Source: Torreya grandis
Taxonomy: Eukaryota; Streptophyta; Pinopsida; Cupressales; Taxaceae
DNA length: 64,000 nt
Direction of reading: 5' to 3'
NCBI GenBank assembly: GCA_037957365.1
Contig: JARHVA010000638.1
Span: forward strand, 2,420,001-2,484,000
Below the pieces are notes generated by a model, which was not told where the DNA came from, ran no database searches, and worked only from the letters and a program-made list of their open reading frames with translations. This document shows positions 53,390 through 63,756 of the stretch, piece by piece. The position numbers and the translations under genes are program-made. Within the stretch, counting starts at the first letter, position 1. Each line of letters starts with the position of its first letter.

Positions 53390-53640
53390 TGACCTGGCCT
53401 TCTGTCTCACATATCCATTCTCTCCTTTCTTTAACCTGGGAATCCATTCATCTTTCAGTGCTTTCATCCCAGCTGGCAACTCTACCAAATCTCCCATTTG
53501 GTTCTCATTCAAGGAATCAATTTCCTCATTCATGCCATGCTCCCACTATTTCTTGGATTCTACCTGCATTGCCTCTTCAAAACTTCCTGGTTTTTGACCA
53601 TCAGTGAGTAACAAGTAGTGTATAGAAGGGGAATAATGAA
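53390..53640 (-). pseudogene. RT: copia RT N-terminal region
   Basis: After GSFEEAMQVESKK, a stop, WEHGMNEEIDSLNENQ, the frame gives DLVELPAGMKALKDEW, then RLKKGENGYVRQKAR. This is the well-known start of copia RT. It then joins directly to SYGLEHALG, so about a hundred residues of RT (including the first catalytic Asp) are missing at the KAR/SYGL junction near 53390. Confidence 0.85.
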
Positions 53641-53729
53641 GTTGAGGCTTACTTACCCTTTCAGTCCTCCATATGGGCATTTAAGACTCCTTGACAGCTT
53701 GCTATCCACCCAAAATCCATTCTAACAGT

Positions 53730-53900
53730 GACCGATGTCGGTCACCTCTCAGTCTACACCCGATCGATGTCGGTTCCATGTGACCAACTTGACTGTCGAT
53801 GTCAGTGTCCACCTGGCCGACACCATCGACTCTGGTCTGCACATGATTGACATCGATACCTGCCTGTTCGACATCGGTTCTCACCTGACCGACGTCGGTA
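53730..53900. repeat. Internal dyad array in the copia element (about seven copies)
   Basis: Copies are at 53730 (GACCGATGTCGGTC), 53762 (GATCGATGTCGGTT), 53791 (GACTGTCGATGTCAGT), 53815 (GGCCGACACCATCGACTC), 53845 (GATTGACATCGATACC), 53866 (GTTCGACATCGGTTC) and 53887 (GACCGACGTCGGTA). All are variants of a GACCGAYGTCGGTC dyad, spaced about 20-32 bases. The array stands where the integrase core should be. Confidence 0.88.
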
Positions 53901-53911
53901 ACTATGTTTTC

Positions 53912-54130
53912 CTATGAGTGATGATTTTTACCTGCAAGCTCACTTTGGATCATAACCCTGTCTAAACTGCCTTGCTCAGAATTATTCAGCCCCTTGAGCT
54001 GATCTCTGTCCATCATCTTCTCCATGAAAACCAAGGCTTTCCAGTTCTTAAATTTGTCAAAGACATCAGATTTCCTCTTAAGAACATGCATCCCCTTCTC
54101 ATTCATGTGACCAAGCCTACAAAGCCACAT
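53912..54130 (-). pseudogene. copia GAG-pre-integrase domain
   Basis: The frame reads MWLCRLGHMNEKGMHVLKRK, matching the LWHxRLGHMSxxG motif of the pre-integrase zinc domain. After it the reading drifts (FDKFKNWKALVFMEKMM...) and the integrase core never appears. Directly downstream in element sense lies the dyad array at 53730-53900. Confidence 0.82.
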
Positions 54131-54247
54131 CTTTGCATCTACATCTGAATTAGATAAAATAGAAAGTGAATCAGTAATACAAGTAGATAGATAAAGAGTA
54201 CCTACTTTCTTACCACATGCTAATTCAAGTGCACCCTTGGAAACTTT

Positions 54248-54730
54248 TCAAGATTTTGCTATGAGATTAACTGTGCAACCCTCATCACCCAACTTTCCTA
54301 TAGAAATTAGACTCTTTTTCAGGACTGGGACATGCATGACATCCTTCAACACCCATGTGTTGCCCGTCTGCAATTTCAGCCGCACTTTCCCTTTGCCAAC
54401 AATTTGACAAGGCTCACCAACCCTTAAATAAATCTTTTCAAAGTCTCCTTGGACATAATCATGGAAAAATACTCTATTTGGGGTTGCATGGAAAGAGGCA
54501 ACATAATCTAAAACCCAAGATTCTACTTTATCCAAGGAACATATAAGAACAACCTGTGTAACAATCCCTGCATCATTTGCTTCTTTATTTCCTTCATGCT
54601 GATCTTCTACCAACCAACAATATTTCTTTACCTGCTCTTTCTTTCCATAATTCAGTAATTGATCATTCTTGCCATTGAATTTCTCTATTCTTAGTGTACT
54701 TTCTTCTGCCATTGCTTTACTCCCACTCAA
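54248..54730 (-). pseudogene. copia gag start fused by deletion to protease
   Basis: The 160-residue frame starts with a gag N-terminus (MAEESTLRIEKFNGKND). It jumps within about 20 residues to the part after the gag knuckle (VKKYCWLVEDQHEGNKEAND). Protease follows: SWVLDYVASFHATPNRVFF, where the family expects DSGAS-x-H; here DYVAS has lost the active-site Ser/Gly. Then GKGKVRLKLQTGNTWVLKDV and VPVLKKSLISIGKL, which is the usual protease-to-pre-integrase stretch. The capsid body is deleted. Confidence 0.85.
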
Positions 54731-54800
54731 TCAGAAACCCCTGAGAGTGACCTGTAATCAACAAACACTAACCTGCTCAACCACTTGTTAGATGATCCTA

Positions 54801-54812
54801 GCTCTGATACCA
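54801..54812 (-). other. copia primer-binding site (tRNA-iMet type)
   Basis: On the minus strand the LTR end TGACA is followed by AT and TGGTATCAGAGC. That 12-base string is complementary to the 3' end of plant initiator methionine tRNA, as is usual for copia elements. Confidence 0.93.
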
Positions 54813-54814
54813 AT

Positions 54815-55692
54815 TGTCAGGATCCTACTCCTTAAGAGTACACTTGATTACCTTTGTATAAGCAACTAAACACGAAATTAAACCAGAAGAAACATGTAAC
54901 TAGAATTCAGAAATAACACATAATATGAGAGACAATACAATCTTGTATTAACACTCTTCCAGAAGGAAATACAATGAAGAAATCACACTCTTTCCACACC
55001 TCTTGGGCATACCAATAATTCTCCCTCAAGAGTTATCTCTCTCAATTACAAACCAATCAACTCAATAACTGAGTTGTTGTTTCCATCAGTCAGTAACAAT
55101 ACTGCCAGTCCACCAAGTACTCAAAGTACTCTAAGTAGATCTCCCTGATCTTGCTCCTTATTGTGTTGTAGATCTCCTTTGACCTTGCACACACACACCT
55201 GTAGATCAACTGACCTTACTTACCATGTAGATCTCCCTGATCTTGCACAACTTGCAGATCAACCTGGTCTTGCACACCTGCAAACCTTCTAGATCTTACA
55301 CTTGGAAGAACCCTTGTCCTTGTTCTTGACAAGTCCTTTTGATTCTCCAAATTACAATACAGCCCCATGGGTCTCTTAAATAAATCCCATACAAATAATA
55401 ATTAGACTTCCTAATTACAATAATTAGAAATGCAGACTCAAGACTAAAATTAGTCTTTACATCCAAACTGACTGTCCATCTAAAATTAGACCAGTTCTGG
55501 AATGCACAGACGATCGACATTGGTCATTGTCTGTCTAGAGATGACTGACGTCGGCTGATCCATGACCAATGTTGGTAGCTTCTGGTCTACTCCTGACTGA
55601 CATCAGTTTACCTGACCGACATCGGTTATTGTGACACTCAGTAACCTCCTCCATTTGCATACCTGTGAAGCTTTTAGCTCCACAACCTAACA
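54815..55692 (-). repeat. copia 5' LTR (878 bases)
   Basis: Same ends as its partner. By eye the two differ at roughly one base in 15-20 over the first 300 bases. In element sense this copy would hold the promoter. Confidence 0.95.
55512..55627. repeat. Dyad array in the copia 5' LTR (five copies)
   Basis: Copies are at 55512, 55543 (GACTGACGTCGGCT), 55564 (GACCAATGTTGGTA), 55595 (GACTGACATCAGTT) and 55614 (GACCGACATCGGTT). Spacing matches the partner LTR. Several copies differ between LTRs at paired arm positions, keeping the dyad. Confidence 0.9.
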
Positions 55693-55697
55693 CTTTT

Positions 55698-58015
55698 AGG
55701 TAGGATAAGTGACTGGTAACAAGGTGCAATAATTGGCAAAATGAAGTGTAGCACAAAGTCTCCACTTTAGCTTCCCAAAGAGTGAGATACAAAAGATAAT
55801 GGGGGCACAAAGTCATCCCAAAATCTTCAACACAGAAATAGAAAATAAACACACACTGAAGACAACTATAACAGCACAAAGTCTGAAAGTAACTGACTTA
55901 AGGACATCTTCCTTATCACTTCCACTAATTCTACTTGTTAGATTAAATAAATAAGAACACATTCAGAAGAAAGACATAAGAAAAATCTCCTAAAATGATA
56001 CAAGATATGACATCACAAAGTCTACAAACAACTTGCTTTCTCATTCAGATAAAATAATATGAACAACAATCTGCGATCAAAGTCTTAGTATTCACCTTTT
56101 AATTTGGGCAGAGTTTTTCTTCTGTGATCAAAACTATCTCCTTTAAAATGATACAAGAGATTACATTGTATAAATACCAAGGAAGGCTTGGCACTTTGTC
56201 CCATGGAGCATCCCATGCTGTGCATTAATGCCTTGCATGCATTTTTGGTTCTATCAAGGAGGGCCATGCTGGAACAAGGTAGCTGCCTTAACTGTGGCAT
56301 GTTGATTCATCTCAAATGTCTCCTCCTGAGCTTGAGTCACTTATTCTATCACTTGCTATCTGTGTAGCTGTCCACTTTGCCTTTACCCCAAAGGAGACAA
56401 ATAGGTTGCGCCTTCAATATTTGTAGGCCCAAATATCTACCTGATGAACTGTTCCACCTACTGGAAATAACTCCCATAGATATTTTGGGCTTTTCCCTCT
56501 TTTTGCTTTTGTCTTTTATAGATTTGTCTCTTCCTAGAATTTAAGCTCTCGAGGCTACGTTCCCATCTTTACTAGCTTTTTATGCTCCTTCTCTTAGTGG
56601 TTCCTCCTTTTGGCATTTTGGCCTTTTACATTTGGGTCCATGTTCCAGCTTTCAAAGATCAATGGCTATTTCATTTCTGTGAATTTGACGTCTGTGGGCC
56701 TGTCATTTTCCTTGAAAATTCCTTCATGCCTTTTCTGCTTGCTAAGTGTCGAGTGCCTCTTCGGGTCTCAATTTCTTTAGTTAGGTTTGATCCTTCATTT
56801 CCTTCAGACAAAATGTTCGAAGGAATTCCTTCAGACAATTTGTCTAAAGGAAATCTTTCCTTGGCTCTGCATCTTTATATTGGGAGTGTTCTATTTTTGA
56901 CACGTGGCACATTCTACTACTTTGAACAAGTGACACATGGTGGCTTCCACCAGAGTAGGTGAGGACACTTGGTAGCATCTACCACTTTTTAGAAACCTTT
57001 GAGAGTCTTACAAGAAATGCCATGTGGTGGCTTTCACTGAGCTCTAGAGACACTACAAAAACATTTGGGACTCATTTCAGATTCATGCAAAAGATGACAT
57101 GTGGCAATCTCCATTTACTTTAGCAATAAAACTCGAGGCTCACTAGTCGTTACTCAATAGCTACAGATGTCGACACTTCACAGTTTCTATCAAGTTTACT
57201 AGGGACACGTGGCATCTTCTATTGCATCATATTGAAACCTTTCACTGTTGACACTTGGCACTTTTTGTGGGACTCTAAGAAAAGCTTATCAAAAGAAGGT
57301 TTGAAACTTATGGGAAGCCTAAGATGTGGACATTGACATTCATTGCGCTCCACTGATTTACAATGGGACACGTGGCTAGTTTCACTGCTTTGAAACTTTA
57401 TTAGAAATTGTGTCTTCGAAGATGACACTTGGTAGCTTCCGCTCTCGAGCTTTTGTAACACCATAGAAACATTTGGGGCTCATTTGGGTTCTCATAGACG
57501 ATGACACTTGTTGCATTCTACTTGTTTTAGCCATTTGCCTGAGACCCACCATGGTCCTTGCTCAATATAGTGAGATGAAAAGAAGGAACTACAGATATTG
57601 ACACTTGGAGGCTTTTAACAAGCTTTACAAGGGACACATGGTAGTATCCACCACTTTTTATAAACAAAGTATAATGGGACTCGATAGATGACACTTGGCA
57701 GAATCTGCTAAATTCTGAGAGAAGCTTGGGAGAAACTTGAATTTGATGTCCGCAGGGGGGTTACTAGTTGCTTGGCACTTAAACTAGCCTCGAAAAGCAT
57801 CTAAATGTTGGAAACTTGCCCCTTTTGATTGAACTTGCTTGAAGAAGCCATTAAACTCATTGAATCAACTAGTCCCTTTACTGGAAAAGCTTGGAAAATA
57901 AGGAAATTGAATGTTCGAAACAAATTTTGAAAAGGGAAGAGATAATTTTGGTTTTACAGGACCAAAATAGTTCACATGTTGTCTCAAAAATAAGTGACAT
58001 TTTTTGGGGACAATA
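55698..58015 (-). repeat. Outer element 3' LTR, second fragment
   Basis: Resumes with aggtaggataagtgactggt, matching the uninterrupted LTR near 61481, and runs to GGACAATA at 58015. It has a short duplication near 56800-56845 (two ttccttcagacaa blocks) that the other LTR lacks. It carries the GACACNTGG motif array. Confidence 0.92.
56895..57710. promoter_or_regulatory. Array of GACACNTGG motifs with G-boxes (left LTR)
   Basis: About fifteen copies of a motif close to TGACACTTGGCAGCTTCCAC are spread over ~0.8 kb at irregular 30-90 base spacing. Exact CACGTG G-boxes occur at 56901, 57206 and 57369; most other copies read CACTTG or CACATG. CACGTGGC is the core bound by plant bZIP and bHLH factors. 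A regulatory role in the LTR is an inference. Confidence 0.65.
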
Positions 58016-58530
58016 GCTGGCTCCAGTTGGGGAACTTCCTTCAGTTGAAAACTTGAAACACAACTGAGGGGAGTAGAAACTAGAATTTTTTGTGCCTTGA
58101 AGTATGCCATTGGGCTATGGAGTCATGCTACCCAAAAAGAAAGGTTCCAAAAATGAAAATGAACAACACAAAGTAGAAATAAAAACTATACGAATATACA
58201 AATATACAGGTAAACTTATTTGGTACTTCAAGAATTGAAGTACTTCAGATGTTGCCCCCTAAGAGGTAGTGAAAATGGCACTCTATCCTAATAAACCAGC
58301 AAGAAGCCATTTTCTCCCCAGAATCGGTGATGGGTGAATGGAACTCTCCACTAGGAAACCAATTTTCTATGTCTTCCCTTTGGTTTTCTCCTCTTGCCCC
58401 ACAACAAGACTTGAATTTTAATCCAAAAACCATGAATTTTTGCTCTCTTGGCAAAGAGTTCTTTTTCTTGATTTTGATGCGTAGCAGCATGGTCCATTAC
58501 CATAATTGGTTGCTCTTCTGGTTCAGTCCA
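58016..58530 (-). other. 3' interior of the outer element, no domain
   Basis: Lies between protease and 3' LTR, where RT and integrase would begin in a full element. Frames here (for example 58245-58490 on the minus strand) show no RT motif. I see no strong polypurine tract next to the LTR; the best purine-rich run on the minus strand is near 58028-58045. Confidence 0.6.
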
Positions 58531-59340
58531 TCACATGATTTGATTGCTCCCATTCAACATCTGCCAATGATTGGCACTATCAGGCATACTTGGTGTTGTT
58601 CCCTCTGAACCAATTCTTATATCATCACCTACAGGATTTTCATCTGCTGAAACATGAATGTCTTTAGTAGATAGAAAATAATTACTCTTTCCTGAAGACT
58701 CAAACAAAATTTGAGCTTCAGGCCTTGATGTCTGAGTGACAACACATTTTGCCTCCTTCTCATGAAGCAACCTCTACATTACACCTTTCACAGGGATTCT
58801 TGCCTGAGACAAGTCCATGCTTAATTCCCCTCCAACATCCTTGTAGAAGTTCCACCCAAGAAGGATGCCATATGATGTTGGGACGTTGGCCACTAGGATA
58901 GTCATCTTGATTCGCTTGTCTAGAAAGGCAACAAATGCAAATTGGGTGTCTTTAATTTTCCCCAACAGTGGCACTTGTTTGTTCTCCATGGAGAAACATA
59001 TCCCAAATGTCTTGGTTAGTGTGAGACCCAGAGATTTTTCCACTTTAGTAGGCATGACATTATCTGAAGCCCCAAAATCAATGAGGCAATTGTTGAGCTG
59101 GTGACCATTTATCAATAGGGAAACATAGAAAGGCTCTATTTTCCCAAGGGCTTCAGAAGGAGTAATGACAAGATTGTTTGGGATGGACATGTTCCTTGGG
59201 GGACCATGAGTTACTTTCTTGACCTCTTGTCTTGTAGGGACGGTTTGGTTCTTGACACATTGAACAAACTTGTCTAATTGCTCAGGATTAGACTGCAGGA
59301 ACTCAAATTCAGACATTTGAATTTTAGTTTTTTTTATGTG
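58531..59340 (-). pseudogene. pro: Aspartic protease of the outer element
   Basis: The frame 59316-58774 starts MSEFEFLQSNPEQLDKFVQC, a motif comparable to the SLYELI block of the Tat-type element at the window's left end. The protease follows: FYVSLLINGHQLNNCLIDFG, then ASDNVMPTKVEKSLGL, where DFGAS replaces the usual D-[ST]-GAS. Further on, GKIKDTQFAFVAFLDKRIKM, then YGILLGWNFYKDVGGELSMD, the LLG-x-x(F/W) flap end. After a stop the same frame runs on 58770-58531 (EKEAKCVVTQTSRPEAQILF) without a known domain. The coding pattern is well kept apart from few stops. Confidence 0.85.
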
Positions 59341-59459
59341 GTCAATTATGTCAAATGTCTGGAATGAGCCAAGAGCAGAGGATGGAAATTCATCCTTTTG
59401 ATTTTTGGAAGGGGAAGGACTGGACTACAAATTTGAAGTAGAAAGTGTAGGGGTATTCA

Positions 59460-60644
59460 AGGTACTTACCTTTCTTACAATCACTGGGTCCTTTGGCTGG
59501 AAGGAAGAGTGGACCCCCACTTAGCAATTGAAACTATTGGTTGAGGTCGCTCCTCTACTTTCTCCTTATCAGCTTGTTGAGTTGATTGATTCTTGGACCA
59601 GGTGAATACAACATATAACCCCTCAGTTGCATTACCTTTACCTCTAGGTTCATCTTGATAATTTAAGAAACCAATGTGGGAGTCACTAGCTGACTCTTCT
59701 TGACCCTCTATGAAGAGATCAATGTCATTTTCTTGATCAAACTCAGGTTGGAAAGAGAAATCATGTTTAGTTTCAAGATATCCAATTGTTGAGTTGGTTG
59801 GAGGTGTTTTAAGGGCAAGGCTCCTTTGTGGGGGAGGAAGATGATTTGGCTGCCCTTGATTCCTAGCACCATTGCCTTGGTACGCCTGATTCTGAAATGT
59901 CCTCCTTGGCATATCTTGATTAGGAGGACTAGACATAACTTGGGCCATTTGTCTTTTCAAGGCTAGCAGTTCATTTGCCAGCTTTTACACCATCGAGTCA
60001 ATGGTGGCTGTAGGTGAGTATTCAAAAGATGAAGAGGGTTTACCTCTGTTAGGGTCTCTCCTTATCTTTCCAACCAAGATAAGGTCATCTTCTATCTCAG
60101 TAGCCAAGTCTTGAGCAGCAGCAAGGTCTATGTGTCTAGCTTGTCTCAACAAGAAACTCACTTCAAGCAGCTATGAGTTGATGAAGAAACACTTGAGATT
60201 TTGAGGTGTCGGCTGGGTGATCATGGGAATCTTGTGCCTTAGCTTGTCAAACCTAGCAATGAAGTCCTTCATAGGTTCATGGAGCTCATTCTTCATCTGT
60301 GTGATTTGGGCCAGCAAGGCATGCACATCTTCTGTAGGTTTAAACCTAGCTTCAAATTTACCTTTGAGTGTGTCTCAGTCAGTCACTGACCAAGCTTGTA
60401 GATGGTAGAACCAATCTGTAGCTGCACCTTGTAGTGTTTCCATGAAAATCCTGACTACCATATCTTCAAATTCCACTCCTATTATGCCACAAGCTATGCT
60501 GAAGGCTGTAATGTGTTCATCAAGATGAACTCTCCCATCACCAAAGAATTTGGAGAAGTTCTTTCTTGAGCTGCGTGGAAGTTCATGTAGAGGTGGAGTA
60601 AGGTTTAGTGGACCAAATGAGTTACCCTAGGGGCCTTGAGCCAT
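59460..60644 (-). pseudogene. gag: gag of the outer element
   Basis: Starts at the ATG at 60644 (MAQGP, stop, GNSFGPLNLTPPLHELPRSS). The capsid motif is clear: FSKFFGDGRVHLDEHITAFS, IFMETLQGAATDWFYHLQAW near 60420, a stop, then LKGKFEARFKPTEDVHALLA and MKNELHEPMKDFIARFDKL. A lysine-rich stretch follows. The frame 59960-59481 (MKRQMAQVMSSPPNQDMPRR, QGNGARNQGQPNHLPPPQRS) is the low-complexity tail. I see no CCHC knuckle. Three or four stops break it. The start is chosen because the gag frame opens there, about 0.5 kb inside the LTR. Confidence 0.85.
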
Positions 60645-61123
60645 GATTTGATTATGTATAAGTGGGATAACAAATCTGGGTGGAGTATGTTTAGGCATAA
60701 CTTTGCTAACAGTAAAAAAAGAAGCTCTGCCTTGTGTTGGTGACCTGATAGGAGGAAGACTCCTAGTTCATTGAAGGTGAGGTTGTGGAGGAAACAAATC
60801 AAAATTGCTCTGATGCACCCACTCAAAAATAGGGTCAAAAACACCTTGAGATTTATGGCTTCTGGTATAACGTGGAGTTACCAGATTGTAGAACAAAAAT
60901 GGAAAAGAGTAGGATTTGCTTCAGCTTAAAGCTTGGGACTTCAAACTACGCGCTCTTCCCAGCGGCTCTAGTTTTGTAGACCAGATAATATAGTGGAGAT
61001 GGAGGAAGATGGTAAGGCTATAATGATAATGGGTAAGACACAAAATGGAGTCACCAGAATATGTAATGGATAAGGGTAGGGACTGCTTTAATTTGAAACT
61101 TGAGGCTTCAGACTGTACATTCA
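60645..61123 (-). other. Untranslated leader of the outer element
   Basis: Between primer-binding site and gag. A block resembling the start of the leader (gagt(c/t)accaga plus gcttgaaactt or gcttaaagcttg text) appears near 60878-60960 and near 61050-61140, suggesting a duplicated leader segment. Confidence 0.55.
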
Positions 61124-61141
61124 TCCCCAAGGGAGTCACCA
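61124..61141 (-). other. Outer element primer-binding site (tRNA-Arg-like)
   Basis: On the minus strand, five bases after the LTR, lies TGGTGACTCCCTTGGGGA. From memory the Ogre/Tat tRNA-Arg primer site reads TGGCGACTCCxCTGGGGA, so about 15 of 18 positions agree. The position is right; the tRNA identity is less sure. Confidence 0.6.
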
Positions 61142-61146
61142 AAAAT

Positions 61147-63756
61147 CGTTGGGTGAATATTTTGTCAACTAGCTAACTGGTGAGCAAAATATGTCTCTTC
61201 AACCATAGCATAGAGAGATTGGTCAGCCAGGTGTCCAAGTTTACTACATCAATAGGGGACAAATCTCTCCTCTCATCAAGGGGAGGTTCCCTATTAAATA
61301 TGCAAGAGCTATATACTATATATATAAGCATAAAATAACACTCAGGGGTAGGATACACCATCCATCTCTCTTATTTTAGAGATGATGTTCAGAAACAAAG
61401 GAGAAAATATTGGTGAAAACACTGAAGGCACTTCTCTTCTTTCAGAAGTGTTCTTGCAAGAAACCACAAGAGTTCTTTTAGGTAGGATAAGTGACTGGTA
61501 ATAGGGTGCAATAATTGGTAGAATGAAGTGTAAAACAAAGTCTCCACTTCAGCTGCCCAAAGAGTGAGATACAAAGGATAATGGGGGCAAAAAGTCATCC
61601 CAAAATCCTCAACACAGAAATAGAAAATAAACACACACTGAAGACAACTATAACATCACAAAGTCTAAAAGTAACTGACTTCAGGACATATTCCTTATCA
61701 CTTCCACTAATTCTGCTTGTTAGATTAAATAAATAAGAACACATTCAGAAGACAGACATAAGAACAATCTCCTAAAATGATACAAGATATGACAACAAAA
61801 AGTCTGTAAACAACTTACTTTCTCATTCAGATAAAATAATATGAACAACAATTTGAGCTCAAAGTCTCAGTATTCGCCTTTCAATTTGGGTAGAGTTTTG
61901 CTTCTGTGATCAAAAAGATCTCCTTTAAAATGATACAAGATATTACATTATATAGAGGCCAAGGAAGGCTTGGCACTTTTTCCCATGGAGCATCCCATGC
62001 TATGTATTAATGCCTTGGATGCATTTTTGGTTCTGTCAGGGAGGGCCATGCTGGAACAGGGTAGTTGCCTTAACTGTGGCATGTTGATTCATCTCGAATG
62101 TCTCCTCCTGAGCTTGAGTCACTTATTCTATCACCTGCTATCTGCGCAGCTGTCCACTTTGCCTTTAACCCAAAAGAGACAAATAGGGTATGCCTTCAAT
62201 GTTTACAGGCCTAAATATCTACCTGATGAACTGTTCCACCTACTAGAAATAACTCCTATAGATATTTCAGGCTTTTCCCTCTTTCTGCTTTTGCCTTTTC
62301 CAACTTTGTCTCTTCTTAGAATTTAAGCTCTTGGGGCTACGTTCCCAGCTTTACTTGCTTTTTACGCTCCTTCTCTCAGTGGTTCCTCCTTTTGGCATTT
62401 TAGCCTTTTGCATTCGGGTCCATGTTCCAGCTTTCAAAGATCAATGGCTATTTCATTTTTGTGAATTTGACGTCTATGGGTCCGTCACTTTCCTTGACAA
62501 TTCCTTTGTGCTTTTTCTACTTGCTGAGTGTCGAGTGCCTCTTCGAGTCTCAATTTCTTTGGTTAGGCTTGATCCTTCATTTCCTTCAAACAATTTGTCC
62601 AAATGAAATCTTTCCTTGGCTCTGCATCTTTGTATTGGGAGTTTTCTATTTTTGACATGTGGCACATTTTGTTGCTTTGAACAAGTGACACATGGCAGCT
62701 TCTACCAAAATAGGTGAGGACACTTGGCAACATCTACCACTTTTTAGAAACCTTTGAGAGTCCTACAGGAAATGACACGTGGCAGCTTCTATTGAGCTCT
62801 AGAGACACTACAAAAACATTTAGGACTCATTTCAGATTCATGTGAAAGATGACATGTGGTGGTCTCCATTTACTTTAGCAACAAAACCTGGGGCTCACCA
62901 GTCCTTACTCAATAGCTGTGGATGTCGACACTTGGTGGCTTCTATCGAGTTTGCCAGTGACATGTGGCGTCTTCCACTGCATCATATTGAAACCTTCCAC
63001 CGTTGACACTTGGCACTTTCTATGGGACTCTGAGAGAAGCTTATCGAAAGAAGGTTTAAAACTTATGGGAAGACTAAGATGCAGACACTGACACTTGTCG
63101 CGCTCTATTGAGTTACAATGGGACACGTGGCTAGTTTCGCTACTTTGAAAATTTATTAGAAACTATGTCCTAGAAGATGACACTTGGTAGCTTCCACTCT
63201 CAGGCTTTTGTAACACCATAAAAACATTTGGGTTCTCACAGATGATGACACTTGTTGCGTTCCACTTGTTTTAGCCTTTCGCCTAGGACCCACCATAGTC
63301 CTTGCTCAATATAGTGAGACGAAAGGAAGGAATTGTGGATATTGACACTTGGAGGCTTCTGACAAGCTTTACAAGGGACACATGGCAGTATCTACCACTT
63401 TTTAGAAACAAAGTGTAATGGGGCTCGGTAGATGACACTTGGCAAAATCCGCTAGATTCTAAGAGAAGCTTGGGAGAAACTTGAATTTGACGTCCGTGGG
63501 GACATCACTGGTTGCTTGGCACTTAAACCAGCCTCAAAAAGCATCTAAGTGTTGGAAACTTTCCCCTTTTGATTGACCTTGCCTGAAGAAGCCATTGAAC
63601 CCATTGAATCAACTAGTCCCTTTACTAGAAAATCTTGGAAAATAAGGAAATTGAATGTTCAGAACAAATTTTGAAAAGGGAAGAGACAATTTTGGTTTTA
63701 CAAGACCAAAATAGTTCACATGTCTCAAAAATAAGTGACATTTTTCGAGGACAACA
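61147..63756 (-). repeat. Outer element 5' LTR, uninterrupted (2610 bases)
   Basis: Matches 51391-51725 plus 55698-58015 throughout. The first base is C where TG is expected, so the end has mutated. It carries the same GACACNTGG motif array. Confidence 0.93.
62655..63450. promoter_or_regulatory. Array of GACACNTGG motifs with G-boxes (right LTR)
   Basis: Same layout as in the left LTR: about fifteen motif copies. Exact CACGTG occurs at 62776 and 63124; the others read CACTTG or CATGTG/CACATG. Position in the U3/R part of the 5' LTR would suit promoter or enhancer function. Confidence 0.65.

Larger units (their letters stand above)
51726..55692 (-). mobile_element. Deletion-derived Ty1/copia retrotransposon, nested insertion
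   Basis: Direct LTRs (51726-52638 and 54815-55692), TG...CA ends, a 5-base target duplication ctttt (51721-51725 and 55693-55697), a tRNA-iMet-type primer site and a polypurine tract are all present. Protein order on the minus strand is gag start, protease, pre-integrase, RT, RNase H, which is the copia order. Most of gag, the integrase core and the middle of RT are missing, leaving a 2.2 kb interior. Stops are also present. The element could move only with help. Confidence 0.95.
51391..63756 (-). mobile_element. Outer LTR retrotransposon (gag-protease only), hosting a nested copia element
   Basis: Two direct ~2.6 kb repeats bound a ~3.1 kb interior. The left LTR begins TGTTGGGTGA (51391); the right LTR begins CGTTGGGTGA (61147) and ends GGACAACA (63756). 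The 5-base target duplication aatat is at 51386-51390 and 63757-63761. The interior encodes gag and aspartic protease on the minus strand and no RT, RNase H or integrase, so the element depended on another for copying and insertion. The left LTR is split by the copia insertion at 51726-55692. The encoded proteins point to the Ty3/gypsy Tat group. Confidence 0.9.

Noticed and set aside
56582..56962. 126-residue plus-strand ORF in the outer LTR, with a related open frame at 62331-62606
   Set aside because: It is antisense to the element, differs in length between LTR copies and has no recognisable domain. Similarity follows from the LTRs being copies.
61970..62326. 118-residue plus-strand ORF in the right LTR
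   Set aside because: The same region of the left LTR is not open, and no domain is seen; a chance ORF.
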